A program made the translations under genes and the position numbers. A stretch of 64,000 nucleotides of DNA, taken from Lotus japonicus (Eukaryota; Streptophyta; Magnoliopsida; Fabales; Fabaceae). The notes below the pieces were generated by a model, which was not told the origin of the DNA, made no database searches, and saw only the letters and a program-made list of their open reading frames with translations. The DNA lies in the NCBI RefSeq assembly GCF_012489685.1, contig NC_080042.1:44878066-44942065 (forward strand), written 5' to 3'. Below, piece by piece: positions 1 through 9,724 of this stretch; positions within the stretch are counted from its first letter, which is position 1; each line of letters begins with the position of its first letter.

Positions 1-839
1 GAAGAGTTCTGTTCTTCCTCTCAACAACACCATTTTGTTGAGGAGTTCTGGGACAAGAGAAATCATGTGCAATTCCATAGGAATCAAACAGACTCTCAAA
101 CTTGTCATTCTCAAACTCTCCACCATGGTCACTTCTGACACGCACAATCCTACAAGCCTTCTCGTTTTGCACTTGAGCAATGAAGGTAGAGAACACAGCA
201 TGAGACTCATCCTTGCGGGTTAGAAACTTTACCCATGTCCAGCGGCTATAGTCATCAACGATAACCATCCCGTATCTCTTGCCACCTATAGACTCAGTTT
301 TCACTGGTCCAAAAAGGTCGATATGCAGAAGTTCCAACGGCCTTGAGGTTGAGACAACATTCTTTGCCTTGAAAGGGACTTTTGTGAATTTGCCTTTCTG
401 ACATGCTTCACAAAGAGCGTCTGAAGCGAACTTCAGATTGGGTAAGCCCCTGACAAGGTTTAGCTTGCTCAGCTGAGAAATCTTTCTCATACTGGCATGC
501 CCTAACCGTCTATGCCATACCCACTGCTCTTCATTAACAGACAGAAGGCACTTCACATTCTGAGCTTCCAACTCAGATAATCTGATCTTATAAATGTTGT
601 TCTTCCTCTTGCTGTTAAACAGAACAGAGCCATCGATCTGACTTACAGCCCGGCAGGACTTTTGATTGAATATAACATCATAACCCTTGTCAGCTAATTG
701 ACTTATAGACAATAAGTTATGTGTTAAGCCGTCTACAAATAAAACATTATCAATGCATGGACTACTATCTACACAAATAGTACCAGTACCAACAATTTTA
801 CCCTTTGCATTTCCTCCGAAGCCAACTTCGCCTCCAGGC
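1..839 (-). pseudogene. copia pol: protease end, GAG-pre-integrase and integrase core (partial)
   Basis: The complement strand encodes the start of pol, in a frame different from the end of the gag ORF. Just inside the gag ORF's 3' end (about 850-920) the other frame encodes the aspartic protease signature (DSGCSRHMTG), so the gag-to-protease reading frame is shifted near 915. The 839-1 part then shows the pre-integrase zinc-binding segment (WHRRLGH near 500 and a CxxC near 420-400) and the integrase core: HIDLFGP near 330, the DDYSR segment near 260, and SDHGGEF followed by PQQNGVVER near the left edge. These are the integrase catalytic D, D and E regions. It polymerises nothing in this window; its role in the family is to insert the reverse-transcribed copy. 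The rest of pol is off the edge. Confidence 0.88.
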
Positions 840-2741
840 TTAAGTTTCAGCTCTCGGAACATACGCTTTTCTCCCGTCATGTGACGCGAGCATCCACTGT
901 CCAGATACCATGATTGGTGTTTCAGTGGAGCTATCAAGGATATCTGCAACATAGATAATTTTGTCCTTAGGTACCCACTTTCTGGGTCCTCTTTTGTTAG
1001 TTACCCCAGAGGTTCTGATCACCTTGGGTGTCTCAACATAATATTTTAAAGGAATATTTGCATGATATTTAGTCATAGAGAAAGATCCCTTTTTAAGAGG
1101 ATGTTTAGCAACTTTAGCAGGTACAGGATCAGGCAATATGGTACCAGAGGGAACAAAGCATTCATACAAGGATTTAGCTTTAGACACAGAAGGCTCATTT
1201 CTAATTGGTTTAGAATAGCCAATGTCATGCATTCCATTTCTGCTTACGCCATAGATCATTGAAGCCATTAAGCTTCTATCCACGCTTTTAGCTAGGAATC
1301 TTTGAAAAGACTTTTCATACTTAGATTCATTTCTACAATCAGAGGCATCACAGGCAACAATTTCTTCTAACTTAGCAATCTGGTTCTTAAGCACAGAGTT
1401 AGAATTTACCAAAGCATGATTTTCATTTTTTAAATCAGAAATAATTTTCTCATGTTCAGAAGGAGTCTTGGAGACAGCAGATAAGTTCTTTTTCAACTTT
1501 TTATGCTTAGACAATAAAGAGTTATACTTATCCATGATATCAGACAAAGCATGTTTCAGTTCAGAGGTAGAGAAAGAAGCAAATACCTCATTTTCATCGT
1601 CTGAGTTAGGATCTCCTTCTGATTCTGAGTCAGAGTCAACAGCTTCCTTTGACTCTGCTCCTTTGTCTTTGACAATAGCCATGAGTCCTTGGACTTCACC
1701 ATCAGAGTCAACATCCTCTGACTCTGATTCATCAAATGTCACCATCAGACTCTTCTTCGTCTTGAAGTGCTTCTTGTCTTTCTTCAACTTTGGACAATCA
1801 CTTTTGTAGTGCCCAGATTCTTTGCACTCAAAGCATGTGACTTCCTTGATTGAATACTTCTTCTGGCCTGAGGACTCATACTTGCCTTTTGCCTTTCCAG
1901 AGCCTTTGAACTTGCTCTGCCTGTGCTTCCAGATGCGGTTGAGTCTCTTGGAGATCAGAGTCAGCTCATCTTCATCAGAATCTTCTGATGCTTCTTCAGA
2001 TTCTTCTTCTTCAGCTTGAAGAGCCTTTGACTTCTCAACCTTAGCCTTTTCAGATTTGGATTTCAAGGCTATGGACTTTTTCTTCAAATCTTGCATCTCT
2101 GAGCGTTTCAGCTCATGGCATTTCAAAATGCTGATGAGTTCTTCTAAACTCATATTCTCAACGTCTCTCGTGAGCTCTATTGAAGTCACCAAAGGCATCC
2201 AGCTTTCAGGAAGACACCTGATGACCCTTATGACATGATCTTTTGTTGTGTAGCTCTTGTTGAGAGGTCGTATGCCAGCTACAAGCAATTGAAATCTGGA
2301 GAACATTTCTTCAATGGTCTCATTTGGCTCCATGATGAAGGATTCATACTTTTGGATCAAAGACAATGCCTTTGATTCTTTGACTTTCTTGTTTCCTTCA
2401 TGAGACATCTTCAGAGAATCAAAAATGCCTTTAGCAAACTCACGATCTGTAATCTTCTGGTACTCCTCATAGGAAATAGCACTTAGAAGAATTGCTCTTG
2501 CTTTGTGATGTTGTGAGTACAGCTTCTTTTGATCTGCAGTCATCTCTGACCTTGGGATCTTCTTGCCATCTGCATCAACTGGACGCTCATAGCCATCCAC
2601 AATAATATCCCAGAGATCTGCATCGAAACCCAGAAAGAAACTTTCCAGTCTATCTTTCCAATATTCGAACCTTTGACCATCGAACATAGGAGGCTTTGCG
2701 TTGTAACCATCTCTTTGAGTTTCACTGGTGGTGGCAGCCAT
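840..2741 (-). CDS. copia gag polyprotein (UBN2 domain, CCHC zinc knuckle)
   Basis: A 633-residue open frame from a true ATG at 2741. Residues about 20-215 fit the UBN2-type gag fold of plant copia elements, with F-EYWKDRLESF near the N-terminus and ALSLIQKYESF near 126. A Lys/Ser-rich and then acidic linker follows (215-260). A CX2CX4HX4C zinc knuckle lies at residues 303-316 (CFECKESGHYKSDC), then acidic stretches and a predicted coiled coil around 395-470. Gag packages the element RNA into virus-like particles in the cytoplasm. The last ~25 residues (after the frame change near 915) are out of the normal protease frame and are probably not native. No internal stop is present. Several short plus-strand ORFs here are only antisense shadows of the acidic region. 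Confidence 0.93.
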   Translation of the reverse strand: MAATTSETQRDGYNAKPPMFDGQRFEYWKDRLESFFLGFDADLWDIIVDGYERPVDADGKKIPRSEMTADQKKLYSQHHKARAILLSAISYEEYQKITDREFAKGIFDSLKMSHEGNKKVKESKALSLIQKYESFIMEPNETIEEMFSRFQLLVAGIRPLNKSYTTKDHVIRVIRCLPESWMPLVTSIELTRDVENMSLEELISILKCHELKRSEMQDLKKKSIALKSKSEKAKVEKSKALQAEEEESEEASEDSDEDELTLISKRLNRIWKHRQSKFKGSGKAKGKYESSGQKKYSIKEVTCFECKESGHYKSDCPKLKKDKKHFKTKKSLMVTFDESESEDVDSDGEVQGLMAIVKDKGAESKEAVDSDSESEGDPNSDDENEVFASFSTSELKHALSDIMDKYNSLLSKHKKLKKNLSAVSKTPSEHEKIISDLKNENHALVNSNSVLKNQIAKLEEIVACDASDCRNESKYEKSFQRFLAKSVDRSLMASMIYGVSRNGMHDIGYSKPIRNEPSVSKAKSLYECFVPSGTILPDPVPAKVAKHPLKKGSFSMTKYHANIPLKYYVETPKVIRTSGVTNKRGPRKWVPKDKIIYVADILDSSTETPIMVSGQWMLASHDGRKAYVPRAET

Positions 2742-2799
2742 TGTTTTTCACACCGGCCCGGATCACTGAACACTGTTAGGTGTGGTAATCAGAACTTGC

Positions 2800-2811
2800 G
2801 CTCTGATACCA
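2800..2811 (-). other. Primer binding site of the copia element
   Basis: On the minus strand this reads TGGTATCAGAGC, complementary to the 3' end of plant initiator tRNA-Met. It lies two bases inside the end of the 5' LTR, as expected for the minus-strand priming site. Confidence 0.92.
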
Positions 2812-3103
2812 ATTGAAGGTATGAAAAACGGTAGAAAGGGGGGGTTTGAATAACGTTTTCAGAACAAAACTTCCACCTTAAAGATTTTGGCAAATCTTTC
2901 GAGAACTTAAGTGCTAAAGATAAGAGATAGAAAAGCACACAAGGATTTTATCCTGGTTCACTTGATAAATCACTCAAGCTACTCCAGTCCACCCGTTAAG
3001 GTGATTTCTTCCTTCTTAGAATGAAGGCAATCCACTAATCAGGTAAGAGTTACAACTGCACTTGAAACCTATAAGTGACTAACAATTACACTAACTTAGC
3101 TCA

Positions 3104-3233
3104 CACTAAGATTCACTCTCTTAGTCTTCTCTAGGATCCGATCAACCTTGATCTCCTAAAGGAACTACCACTAAGATTCACTCTCTTAGTCTTCTCTAGG
3201 ATCCGATCAACCTTGATCTCCTAAAGGAACTAA
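3104..3233. repeat. 65-bp tandem duplication inside the LTR
   Basis: Two adjacent 65-bp copies (3104-3168 and 3169-3233), each running from CACTAAGATTCAC to GGAACTA. They look identical by eye, so the duplication is recent relative to the LTR. They lie in the R/U5 part of the LTR. Confidence 0.9.
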
Positions 3234-3395
3234 ACAAACTGTTTATCAAAGAAATGTTTACAAGAGATTTGCTTCTGAAAAGCTAATAGTAAACACAATG
3301 AATTTCAGATGAAAGAAAGCTTAGAATATTTTGAATATGTCTTGCGCGTGTACTGCTTCTTCTTAGTTTCTTAGCCGCTTCTTTCAATCTTCAGC

Positions 3396-3412
3396 CTCTA
3401 TATATACTCCAA
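3396..3412 (-). promoter_or_regulatory. TATA box of the Sirevirus LTR
   Basis: The minus strand reads GGAGTATATATAGAGG. The same context precedes the TATA box of the second Sirevirus LTR at 15872-15881, which supports it as the conserved core promoter of the family. Confidence 0.7.
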
Positions 3413-4090
3413 GGATTAGGGTTGAGCGTTGCATGGGAAATGCTACCGTTGGAGGGCAGTTCTGGAAAATCCAGCTTCTGCTGTGGCTGAGAACGTTAGG
3501 TAGGTCGTCAGGAAGGTACACTTGCTTTTGTACTTGGATAGCGACTTGACCTTTTAACCTAGGAGACTTCTGATCAGAGGAATACTTCATATTGGAACTT
3601 GTGAAGCCGGTTGATCAGAGTCAGAGGGAAAGCACAGATCCTCTGACCATTGTATCTTCTGATTCTGAACTCAGAGGGAAGAACATGGCCTTCAGAGTTT
3701 CTTGCTTCTGGACTTCAGAGTTTCCACTATTCAGCTTCTGGATCTTCAGAGTCTTCTACACCATCAGAACATCTGAACCTTCAGTGTTTCTTGGTTATCA
3801 GAACTTCTGGATCTTCAGAGCTTCTAGCGACTGAGTCCACATCAGAGTTTGTATAGCTTCAGAACTTCTGAAGCTTTTCCACTGTTCATACTGAACATGG
3901 TGAATGCGAAAGCGTTGCTTGGGTCACTCTTTATACACAGTGCTTCTGATTTGTGTGAGATTGAGTTGAGGTCAGAGCCTGTAAATAGCACACTCAGAAA
4001 AACACGTTAGAGTACCACAATTGTTCATATCAAAAGGTTAACTTGTAATCATCAAAACATAGAGTTGTACTACTAGATCAAAACTTGATC

Positions 4091-5776
4091 TTACATTAAA
4101 TTCTTCAAAGAGTGGATGATCTCCTGAAAAGAGATGATATTATCCACTGTGGACCTGCCTTTGATAAAGCTAGATTGGTTGGTGGAAATTAGCTTCGGAA
4201 GAACCTCACTAAGTCTGGAGGCAAGAACTTTGGTGAGCACTTTGTAGCTTGTGTTACAGAGAGATATTGGGCGAAATTGAGTTACTCGTTCAGGGCACTT
4301 GATTTTAGGGATGAGGGCTATAACTGTGCTATTGACCTCAGCAATCATATCTGGCTGGAGAAACACTTGGCGCACAAATCTACAGAGAGAGTCATGGATG
4401 TTGTCCCAATTCTTTTTGAAAAAGATTGGATGCAGGCCATCAGGGCCTGGGGATTTGAGATTCCCCATACTGAATAGAGCTCCTCGAATCTCCTCCACAG
4501 AGGGAGTCTCAGATAAAGACTTCCTCTCAGAGTTGTTAAGAGAGGGGAAAGAAGAGGAGGTCTGAAAAGTAGTATCAGGTAAGAGGTCTGCTGAGTATAA
4601 GTGCTTGAAATAGGAGGTTAACAGGTCTTGGATACCCTTCTTCTCATAAACCCAATCCCCACTCTCAGTCAAAAGTGCCTCCACTCTATTCTTCTGTTGA
4701 CGGGAGACAGTGCTAAGATGGAAAAACTTTGTGTTTTTATCCCCAAGTTTAAGCCACGAAGTTTTTGCTTGTTGGGCCCAGTAGAGTTCCTCGCTTCTCA
4801 GGATATCATCATAATCATTCCATAGAGTTTTTCTAATCTTCAGAAGGTAGGGATTGGGGGATGTTGACAGACTTTTTTCTATTCCTTCTAGACGAGCAAG
4901 CAGCTTCCTTTTGCTATTAAAGATGTTTCCAAACACATTTTGATTCCAGTATTTGAGGTTCTCTGTACACCTCTCCACGTTTTGGTTCCAGGGTTCCAAG
5001 CTTCTCCACGAATTGACTATTTGGTTTTTGAAGTCTGGGTGGTTTAGCCAAGCAGCCAGGAATTTAAACGGTTTGGGGGAGCGGATATCAGGGCACATTC
5101 TCAGCCAAAGACCACAATGATCTGAAAAGGGAAGAGGGACGTTTGTGATAGTCGCTTCAGGGAAGAGGTGGCGCCAAGGTTGGTTAGCAACAAGTCTATC
5201 CAAGCGTTCCCAGAGATCCCCTCTTTGCCAGGTGAAAGGTGTTCCCTTAGCTCCTATATCTTCTAGCTCGCAAGCATCAAGACATTGTTGGAAGTTCCGG
5301 GTACTAGCCCTATTTAATTGACCTCCACCAACTTTCTCGGTTTCAAGAAGAATGGAATTAAAGTCTCCAACTACGCACCATGCTTCCTGAAAGAGGGCAT
5401 AAGCAGCAATCAATTCTTCCCAAAGAATCTTTCTCAATCTCTCTTGGGGATTTGCGTAAACAACCGTCAGGTACCACCCCCCATTAATGCTGGGATTAAT
5501 GTGAAGATGAATGCATTGACTCTTTATTTCAACTACTGTAATGGAAACTGTTGATGTATTCCAGCAGCACCAAATACCACCAGAAAATCCCCTAGGATCC
5601 AGTTTCACTTGCCCATCAAAACCAAGCTTTGACAGCACTAAATCAGCTCTGCTACCACTGATTCTAGGTTCCAAAATGGCCACAAAACTAAGTCTATAAA
5701 TGCGTTTACAGTCATTAATGAAGCTGGCAAAGTTTCTCTTCCCAGCTCCTCTACAGTTCCAAATCAAGTTATCCAT
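4091..5776 (-). pseudogene. LINE ORF2: endonuclease plus N-terminal reverse transcriptase, truncated
   Basis: The first true ATG is at 5776 (MDNLIWNCRGAGK), 32 bp after the ORF1 stop. The frame stays open for 562 codons. It shows an apurinic/apyrimidinic-type endonuclease: the LEPRISG glutamate region, VGDFNSIL, and the SDHCGLWL histidine motif. These nick target DNA to prime reverse transcription. A reverse transcriptase follows with SPGPDGLHPIFF, LIPKIKCPE, FRPISLCN and QSSFIKGR. The frame then enters Sirevirus LTR sequence at 4095 and stops at 4091. The FADD catalytic block, the zinc finger and RNase H are missing, so this copy cannot encode a working protein here. Confidence 0.92.
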
Positions 5777-7612
5777 AATAACTAAATAGGAGTAGAGAAC
5801 AGTATCCCTATGAAGAGGGATCCTTGGTATCCACCAACATATGAACATCCCCTTGGGATATGTCATGTATATCAAGCAAAAGAAGCAATTCTTTGAGCCC
5901 TTTCTTTTGGAGGAAGGTCTGAATCAGCTTGAGTTCCTCCTCAGAGGTGTCAAGGATTTGTGAAGGCGTTTCAATACTATCTGATGCAGCATCCAGAAAC
6001 TTATCACCTAAATCTGCTTGGACTTTCGTCATTGACTGAGACCAGTCTTTCCTTTCTGTGACCTGTTTACTTATCGCATTGCCATTAGGCTGGCTCTGCT
6101 CAGCTGTTGAGGTCAGAATTCCAGGGTTGGGAGAGACATTTTCTTTGTTTTGCTTTCCAGTTGGCTTCTTCTTCACCTGAGGTGTTGTCTTCGAGTGTTG
6201 ACTCTTTCCAGAGTTTTTGGATTGCTTTGCAGCATGAATCTGTGGCTTGTGGCTTTTCTCATCAGTATCCTCTACTCCTTGCATTGGTGACTCCTCTTGA
6301 TTTCTGGTCTCAGTGTTAGACTCCTCGTGAAGGACATCGTATCTTGATCCTTTCCTTGTTTCCTCTTTCCCCTGGTTATTAGGTTTTGGGGTTCTGCGTT
6401 TGGGTGCCTTTTTGGCCAACATCCAAGGACCAAAGCAGGTGGAGTTCTCGGTCATTTGGTTACCTCCCTCCAAGTTTCCTTGACCAGTGGTTGCCTGCAC
6501 TTGCTCATGTGTCTTTGGTGTATATTCGTCCACCTTGGGTTTCAGAGGCATAGTATTCATTGCGATCATCTCAGGGCAGTATTCCTTCTTATGCCCATAT
6601 CGCCCACACTCAAAACAAATTGAGTGGAGTCCCTCATATTCCAGTTTGCATTCAGTTCCAAGAGCTGTTACTGTAGGTGACAATTTCTGACTTAGGTCAA
6701 TTTCAACGCAGATTCTTGCGAACTTGCCTCTGGAGTGAACGGTGGTGTGGGTATCGATTTTAAGCATGGTTCCCAGCAAGGAGCCTAGTCTCCATAGGAA
6801 TTTCTCCTTATACAATTCCACTGGCAATTTTGGTAATTGAATCCAGACAGCAATCTTCTTCACTTCACTATCTTCCGCTTTAAACATTGGTCTCCACCTC
6901 TGTACCAGGAGATAGTGGTCAGCAATCATCCAAGGCCCTTCGAATAGGGCATGGACGTAGTCCTTCTCAGATCCAAAACGTACCAGGAAATAATCGTCCG
7001 CTAGGTCCATAACTTTCATATCTCCTTCGCGGGCCCAGAGTTGATGAATCCTCTGGTTCATCCATTTGAATCCTATCTTCTTGCCTAGGAGCTTGATTAC
7101 CAGTGAAAACTTCCATGGTCGACACCACTCCTCATATTCTTCCAGAGAAATCGGAACAACTGGGCTGGGGTCGAAGACTCTCTTCTCCTCCACTTGTTTT
7201 CCTTTATCAAAATCACCCACTATGAGCTCTTCGCTAACCAGATCTATTATCTCTTGGGGAGAGAAGGAAGATTCTGGGCATTCTCCTGCAATTAGCTTCT
7301 CTTTGTACGAGAGTTTGGGAGAGCAAGCTTTTTCTTCTATTGAATTAGTAAGTTTGGGCGACTCTGCGTCCTCAATCTCCTGATCCATCAACGTATCTTC
7401 AACATCATTAGTAACCTTGATTTCAGTTGTTTTAACTTTTTTAATGCTGCGAGCTGGGTTTTCTTTTTCAGGGCTCGGGGAGCGATGGGTTCCTCCGCTC
7501 GACATGATCCTGGGACTGGAGCGGAGATACCAAAGTAGCAAAGAGCGAGCTGCGGCGGCGGCGGCGAGGGTTTCGCTAGGCTAGAGAGAAGCGGGAGTTT
7601 CTCTCTCTAAGA
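4096..7612 (-). mobile_element. L1-like LINE, 5' part, truncated by the copia insertion
   Basis: A non-LTR retrotransposon on the minus strand. It has a GC-rich 5' leader (about 7612-7506, with a run of CCG repeats), ORF1 with a gag-like zinc finger, and ORF2 with endonuclease and reverse transcriptase. The RT is cut at 4096 by the Sirevirus LTR. The 5' end is placed near 7612, where GC-rich sequence changes to AT-rich flank; the exact base is uncertain. Because the 5' leader and both ORFs are present, the copy was full length before the copia insertion. The RT catalytic block and 3' tail must lie beyond the copia element, left of this window. Confidence 0.9.
5808..7505 (-). CDS. LINE ORF1, DUF4283 plus CCHC zinc knuckle protein
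   Basis: A 565-residue open frame from the ATG at 7505 (MSSGGTHRSPSPEKEN). The open frame continues 12 codons upstream without an ATG. Residues about 90-250 match the plant LINE DUF4283 domain (WCRPWKFSLVIKLLGKK, LFEGPWMI, AVWIQLPKLPVELY), followed by a CX2CX4HX4C knuckle (CFECGRYGHKKEYC). The C-terminal third is charged and low in complexity, with KKxxKR-type basic patches. In this family ORF1 binds the element RNA and is needed for retrotransposition. ORF1 appears undamaged, unlike ORF2. Confidence 0.92.
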   Translation of the reverse strand: MSSGGTHRSPSPEKENPARSIKKVKTTEIKVTNDVEDTLMDQEIEDAESPKLTNSIEEKACSPKLSYKEKLIAGECPESSFSPQEIIDLVSEELIVGDFDKGKQVEEKRVFDPSPVVPISLEEYEEWCRPWKFSLVIKLLGKKIGFKWMNQRIHQLWAREGDMKVMDLADDYFLVRFGSEKDYVHALFEGPWMIADHYLLVQRWRPMFKAEDSEVKKIAVWIQLPKLPVELYKEKFLWRLGSLLGTMLKIDTHTTVHSRGKFARICVEIDLSQKLSPTVTALGTECKLEYEGLHSICFECGRYGHKKEYCPEMIAMNTMPLKPKVDEYTPKTHEQVQATTGQGNLEGGNQMTENSTCFGPWMLAKKAPKRRTPKPNNQGKEETRKGSRYDVLHEESNTETRNQEESPMQGVEDTDEKSHKPQIHAAKQSKNSGKSQHSKTTPQVKKKPTGKQNKENVSPNPGILTSTAEQSQPNGNAISKQVTERKDWSQSMTKVQADLGDKFLDAASDSIETPSQILDTSEEELKLIQTFLQKKGLKELLLLLDIHDISQGDVHMLVDTKDPSS

Positions 7613-7971
7613 CATAATGAAAAATAGCTTCGTCTAGAGGCCAATTTTCTATCTATTTCTTTCTTCTTTGTCATTCATATCATATATCATATTTTTACTT
7701 TATCTTTTTTTTTCCCTCTCTTCTCTTCATCTATTTCCACATATCGAAATATCACATGTGAACAAAATAATATTCTTTGGGACGGTACCCAAGACTTCAC
7801 CCTGGTGCAACTAGCAAAAGTGCAAAACTACAGTGTAGGCATTGTGTAGTGAAACTGACATAATCAGAGATACCTGGGATGCAATTATTTTTGCAATAAA
7901 AATAAAATAAATATATGGACCAAACATTAATAAATTTATTTGGAGGGGCCATGCTGAAGAGGATGTCTCAA
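7613..7971. other. AT-rich gap between LINE 5' end and MYB 3' end
   Basis: No coding frame or element end is visible. It should contain the MYB 3' untranslated region (minus strand, below 7972). The AT-rich stretch 7885-7935 could supply poly(A) signals, but I cannot single one out. Confidence 0.5.
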
Positions 7972-9280
7972 TCAAAGACCAAGAAAATACTCTTGAAGAA
8001 AAGACTCCGAAAAGTAAGGGCTCTGAAGATTCAGCTGATCAGTGTTAGCAAAACAAAATGCAGTTTCAAAATCATCTGTCATGATCCCTTCATATATGCT
8101 TGCAAAGCTCATATCTCCACATGAGCTTGCTTGCAAATGCTTTTCACCTTCTTCCTCACCAATTGACTCTGAATTTTCCTTTGGTTCCTTAGGGACAGTT
8201 TGTGGATCAGATGCATGAAACTTGCTTTTTCCCTTGTTAACACCAAGCTTCTTGCTTAAATGAGTGTTCCAATAGTTCTTCACTTGGTTGTCTGTTCTCC
8301 CTGGAATTCTCCCAGCAATCAAAGACCACCTAAACAGAGCAATGCATTAGTCAATTGTGCAATGTGTGTACTGAATATGCCTCAAAATTTTACTGTGTAA
8401 CTTGTTAAAAAGAAGTCTATTATTAATAAACCATATTTTGACTATTGACATTTAGTACATGTTAATTATAGTCTTATAATAGAACATGCTAAAAACTGAT
8501 CCACCAATTAATCATGATTTTACGAATAATATTCATCATGCTAAAACTTATTTGAAGATAAATCGTTTTATCTTGTGAATCATGATTTTTCGATCCAGTG
8601 TAGACAAAGCCTAATTACGATATGTTTCTTATGTGCTAAACTTAATATGAACACACCAAAAGAACTCGTTTAGTAGGCAAAACTTATACTCATACTCACT
8701 TTTTTCCCCCTCTTTTCTTTCCTAATAGATCACACTTATCACTATTCTTGCCTCTCTAGCTGTAGCTAGATTCAGGCAGTTGGAAAAAAATGAAAAATCT
8801 TATCACAAATGGATTAATAATTTTATTTACAAAATTTAAGTAAAATCAAATGTGAAACTAATGGAATTTCCAACACACATCTTATTCTAGTAATTGTACG
8901 TTTAATACATTTGGGTGTTTTATGTCGAACATCAAGAGATGTACGAACCTGTTTCCAAGGAGCTTGTGGAGGCGAATAACAAGATCTTCTTCATCTTGTG
9001 AGAAGCCCCCACGCTTAACATCAGGACTCAGATAATTCATCCACCTCAATCTGCAACTTTTTCCACTTCTCTTCAACCCTGCTACAATAAGAAACTCAGA
9101 ATGATGAGAGATATATACAAAACAGAGAAACATGAAACATGTAATTAAGACAAATATACCTGTAACTTTAGCTATGCGATTCCATTTCCCCATTCCATGT
9201 TCCTTGACATAACTCATTAGAACTCTGTCTTCATCCACATTCCAGAACCCCTTCTTATATCCATGTTCACCTCCTCCCAT
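7972..9280 (-). CDS. R2R3-MYB transcription factor, subgroup 15-like (WER/GL1 type)
   Basis: Three exons: 9160-9280, 8949-9078 and 7972-8329, with GT-AG introns of 81 and 619 bp. They give 609 nt and a 202-residue protein. The 130-nt middle exon and the intron phases are the classic R2R3-MYB pattern. The start is the first [13 protein letters not shown]; an upstream open extension has no ATG. R2 (residues about 9-60) has its three tryptophans. R3 has the usual F in place of the first W, then W and W. R3 also carries the bHLH-contact signature [DE]Lx2[RK]x3Lx6Lx3R, starting at [10 protein letters not shown]. The end of R3, [18 protein letters not shown], is like GLABRA1/WEREWOLF/MYB23, nuclear regulators of epidermal cell fate that act with bHLH and WD40 partners. 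The short acidic C-terminus (ending LQEYFLGL) lacks a motif I recognise, so target and subgroup are uncertain. No break is seen. Confidence 0.95.
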
Positions 9281-9375
9281 TATTGTTGCTCTCAAGCGCA
9301 GTTTTGTTTCTGTTCTGTGTGGTCTTCTTCAGTGTTCAGTTTCAAAACAAGGTATGTTATGACTTATGAGTGCAA

Positions 9376-9390
9376 TTTATAAAATATATA
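9376..9390 (-). promoter_or_regulatory. Probable TATA box of the MYB gene
   Basis: The minus strand reads TATATATTTTATAAA about 95-110 bp upstream of the MYB start codon, a plausible core promoter position. Several TATA-like frames overlap, so the exact site is open. Confidence 0.5.
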
Positions 9391-9399
9391 CCATGGCCC

Positions 9400-9724
9400 C
9401 ACATTTTCTAGGCATCTTTTCAAGAGAAAATGAGAATGACATATATTGTTTTTATCTTATTTGATTGTGGAAAGAATATACGGAGTTGAGGGAAAAAACA
9501 GAGTAGGATGCAAGGCAGAATAATTCCGTTTTTTACTCCATAGATCAATAATTAGAATTATTTATTAAAAACAAAATAAAAGCTATGTATATTAATTTCT
9601 AACCCTCTTTCAAAAAAAAATATTAATTTCTAACCCACTTATTTAAGACATTATTTTTTACGGAATTTTAAACATTATTGATCCACCTATTTCATTTGGA
9701 AGTGTTGTGCGTCGGGGAAAATTT
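9400..9724. other. AT-rich MYB upstream region
   Basis: Upstream sequence of the minus-strand MYB gene. Two short near-identical segments (about 9594-9610 and 9624-9643, TTAATTTCTAACCC) are visible. No gene or element end was recognised. Confidence 0.4.

Larger units (their letters stand above)
1..4095 (-). mobile_element. Sirevirus-type Ty1-copia LTR retrotransposon, 5' half
   Basis: A minus-strand element that enters from the left window edge. Reading leftward from 4095 the order is 5' LTR (4095-2814), a primer binding site matching initiator tRNA-Met, a long gag ORF (2741-840), then protease, GAG-pre-integrase and integrase coding sequence to position 1. The gag-pre-IN-IN order before RT is the copia arrangement. 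The long gag with an acidic, lysine-rich middle, and LTRs over 1.2 kb, fit the Sirevirus (SIRE/Maximus) lineage. The 5' LTR sits directly against LINE ORF2 and cuts it within the RT, so this element inserted into the LINE. RT, RNase H and the 3' LTR lie outside the window, so the TSD could not be checked. Confidence 0.93.
2814..4095 (-). repeat. 5' LTR of the Sirevirus element
   Basis: On the minus strand the repeat begins TGTAAGATCAAG at 4095 and ends CATACCTTCA at 2814, giving TG...CA ends and a length of 1282 bp. The right end touches LINE ORF2 and the left end is followed by the PBS. Its core promoter is shared with the other Sirevirus LTR in this window: both contain CTTGGAGTATATA, here near 3398-3412. 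The U3 part (3590-3870) is crowded with variants of CTTCAGA and CTTCTGA. Confidence 0.88.

Noticed and set aside
1468..2238. Plus-strand ORFs rich in Ser and Asp
   Set aside because: They are antisense shadows of the acidic and Lys/Ser-rich part of the copia gag.
8882..9295. A 137-codon open frame covering MYB exons 1 and 2
   Set aside because: It reads through both introns and begins at a TTG. The spliced model with standard MYB intron positions explains the sequence better.
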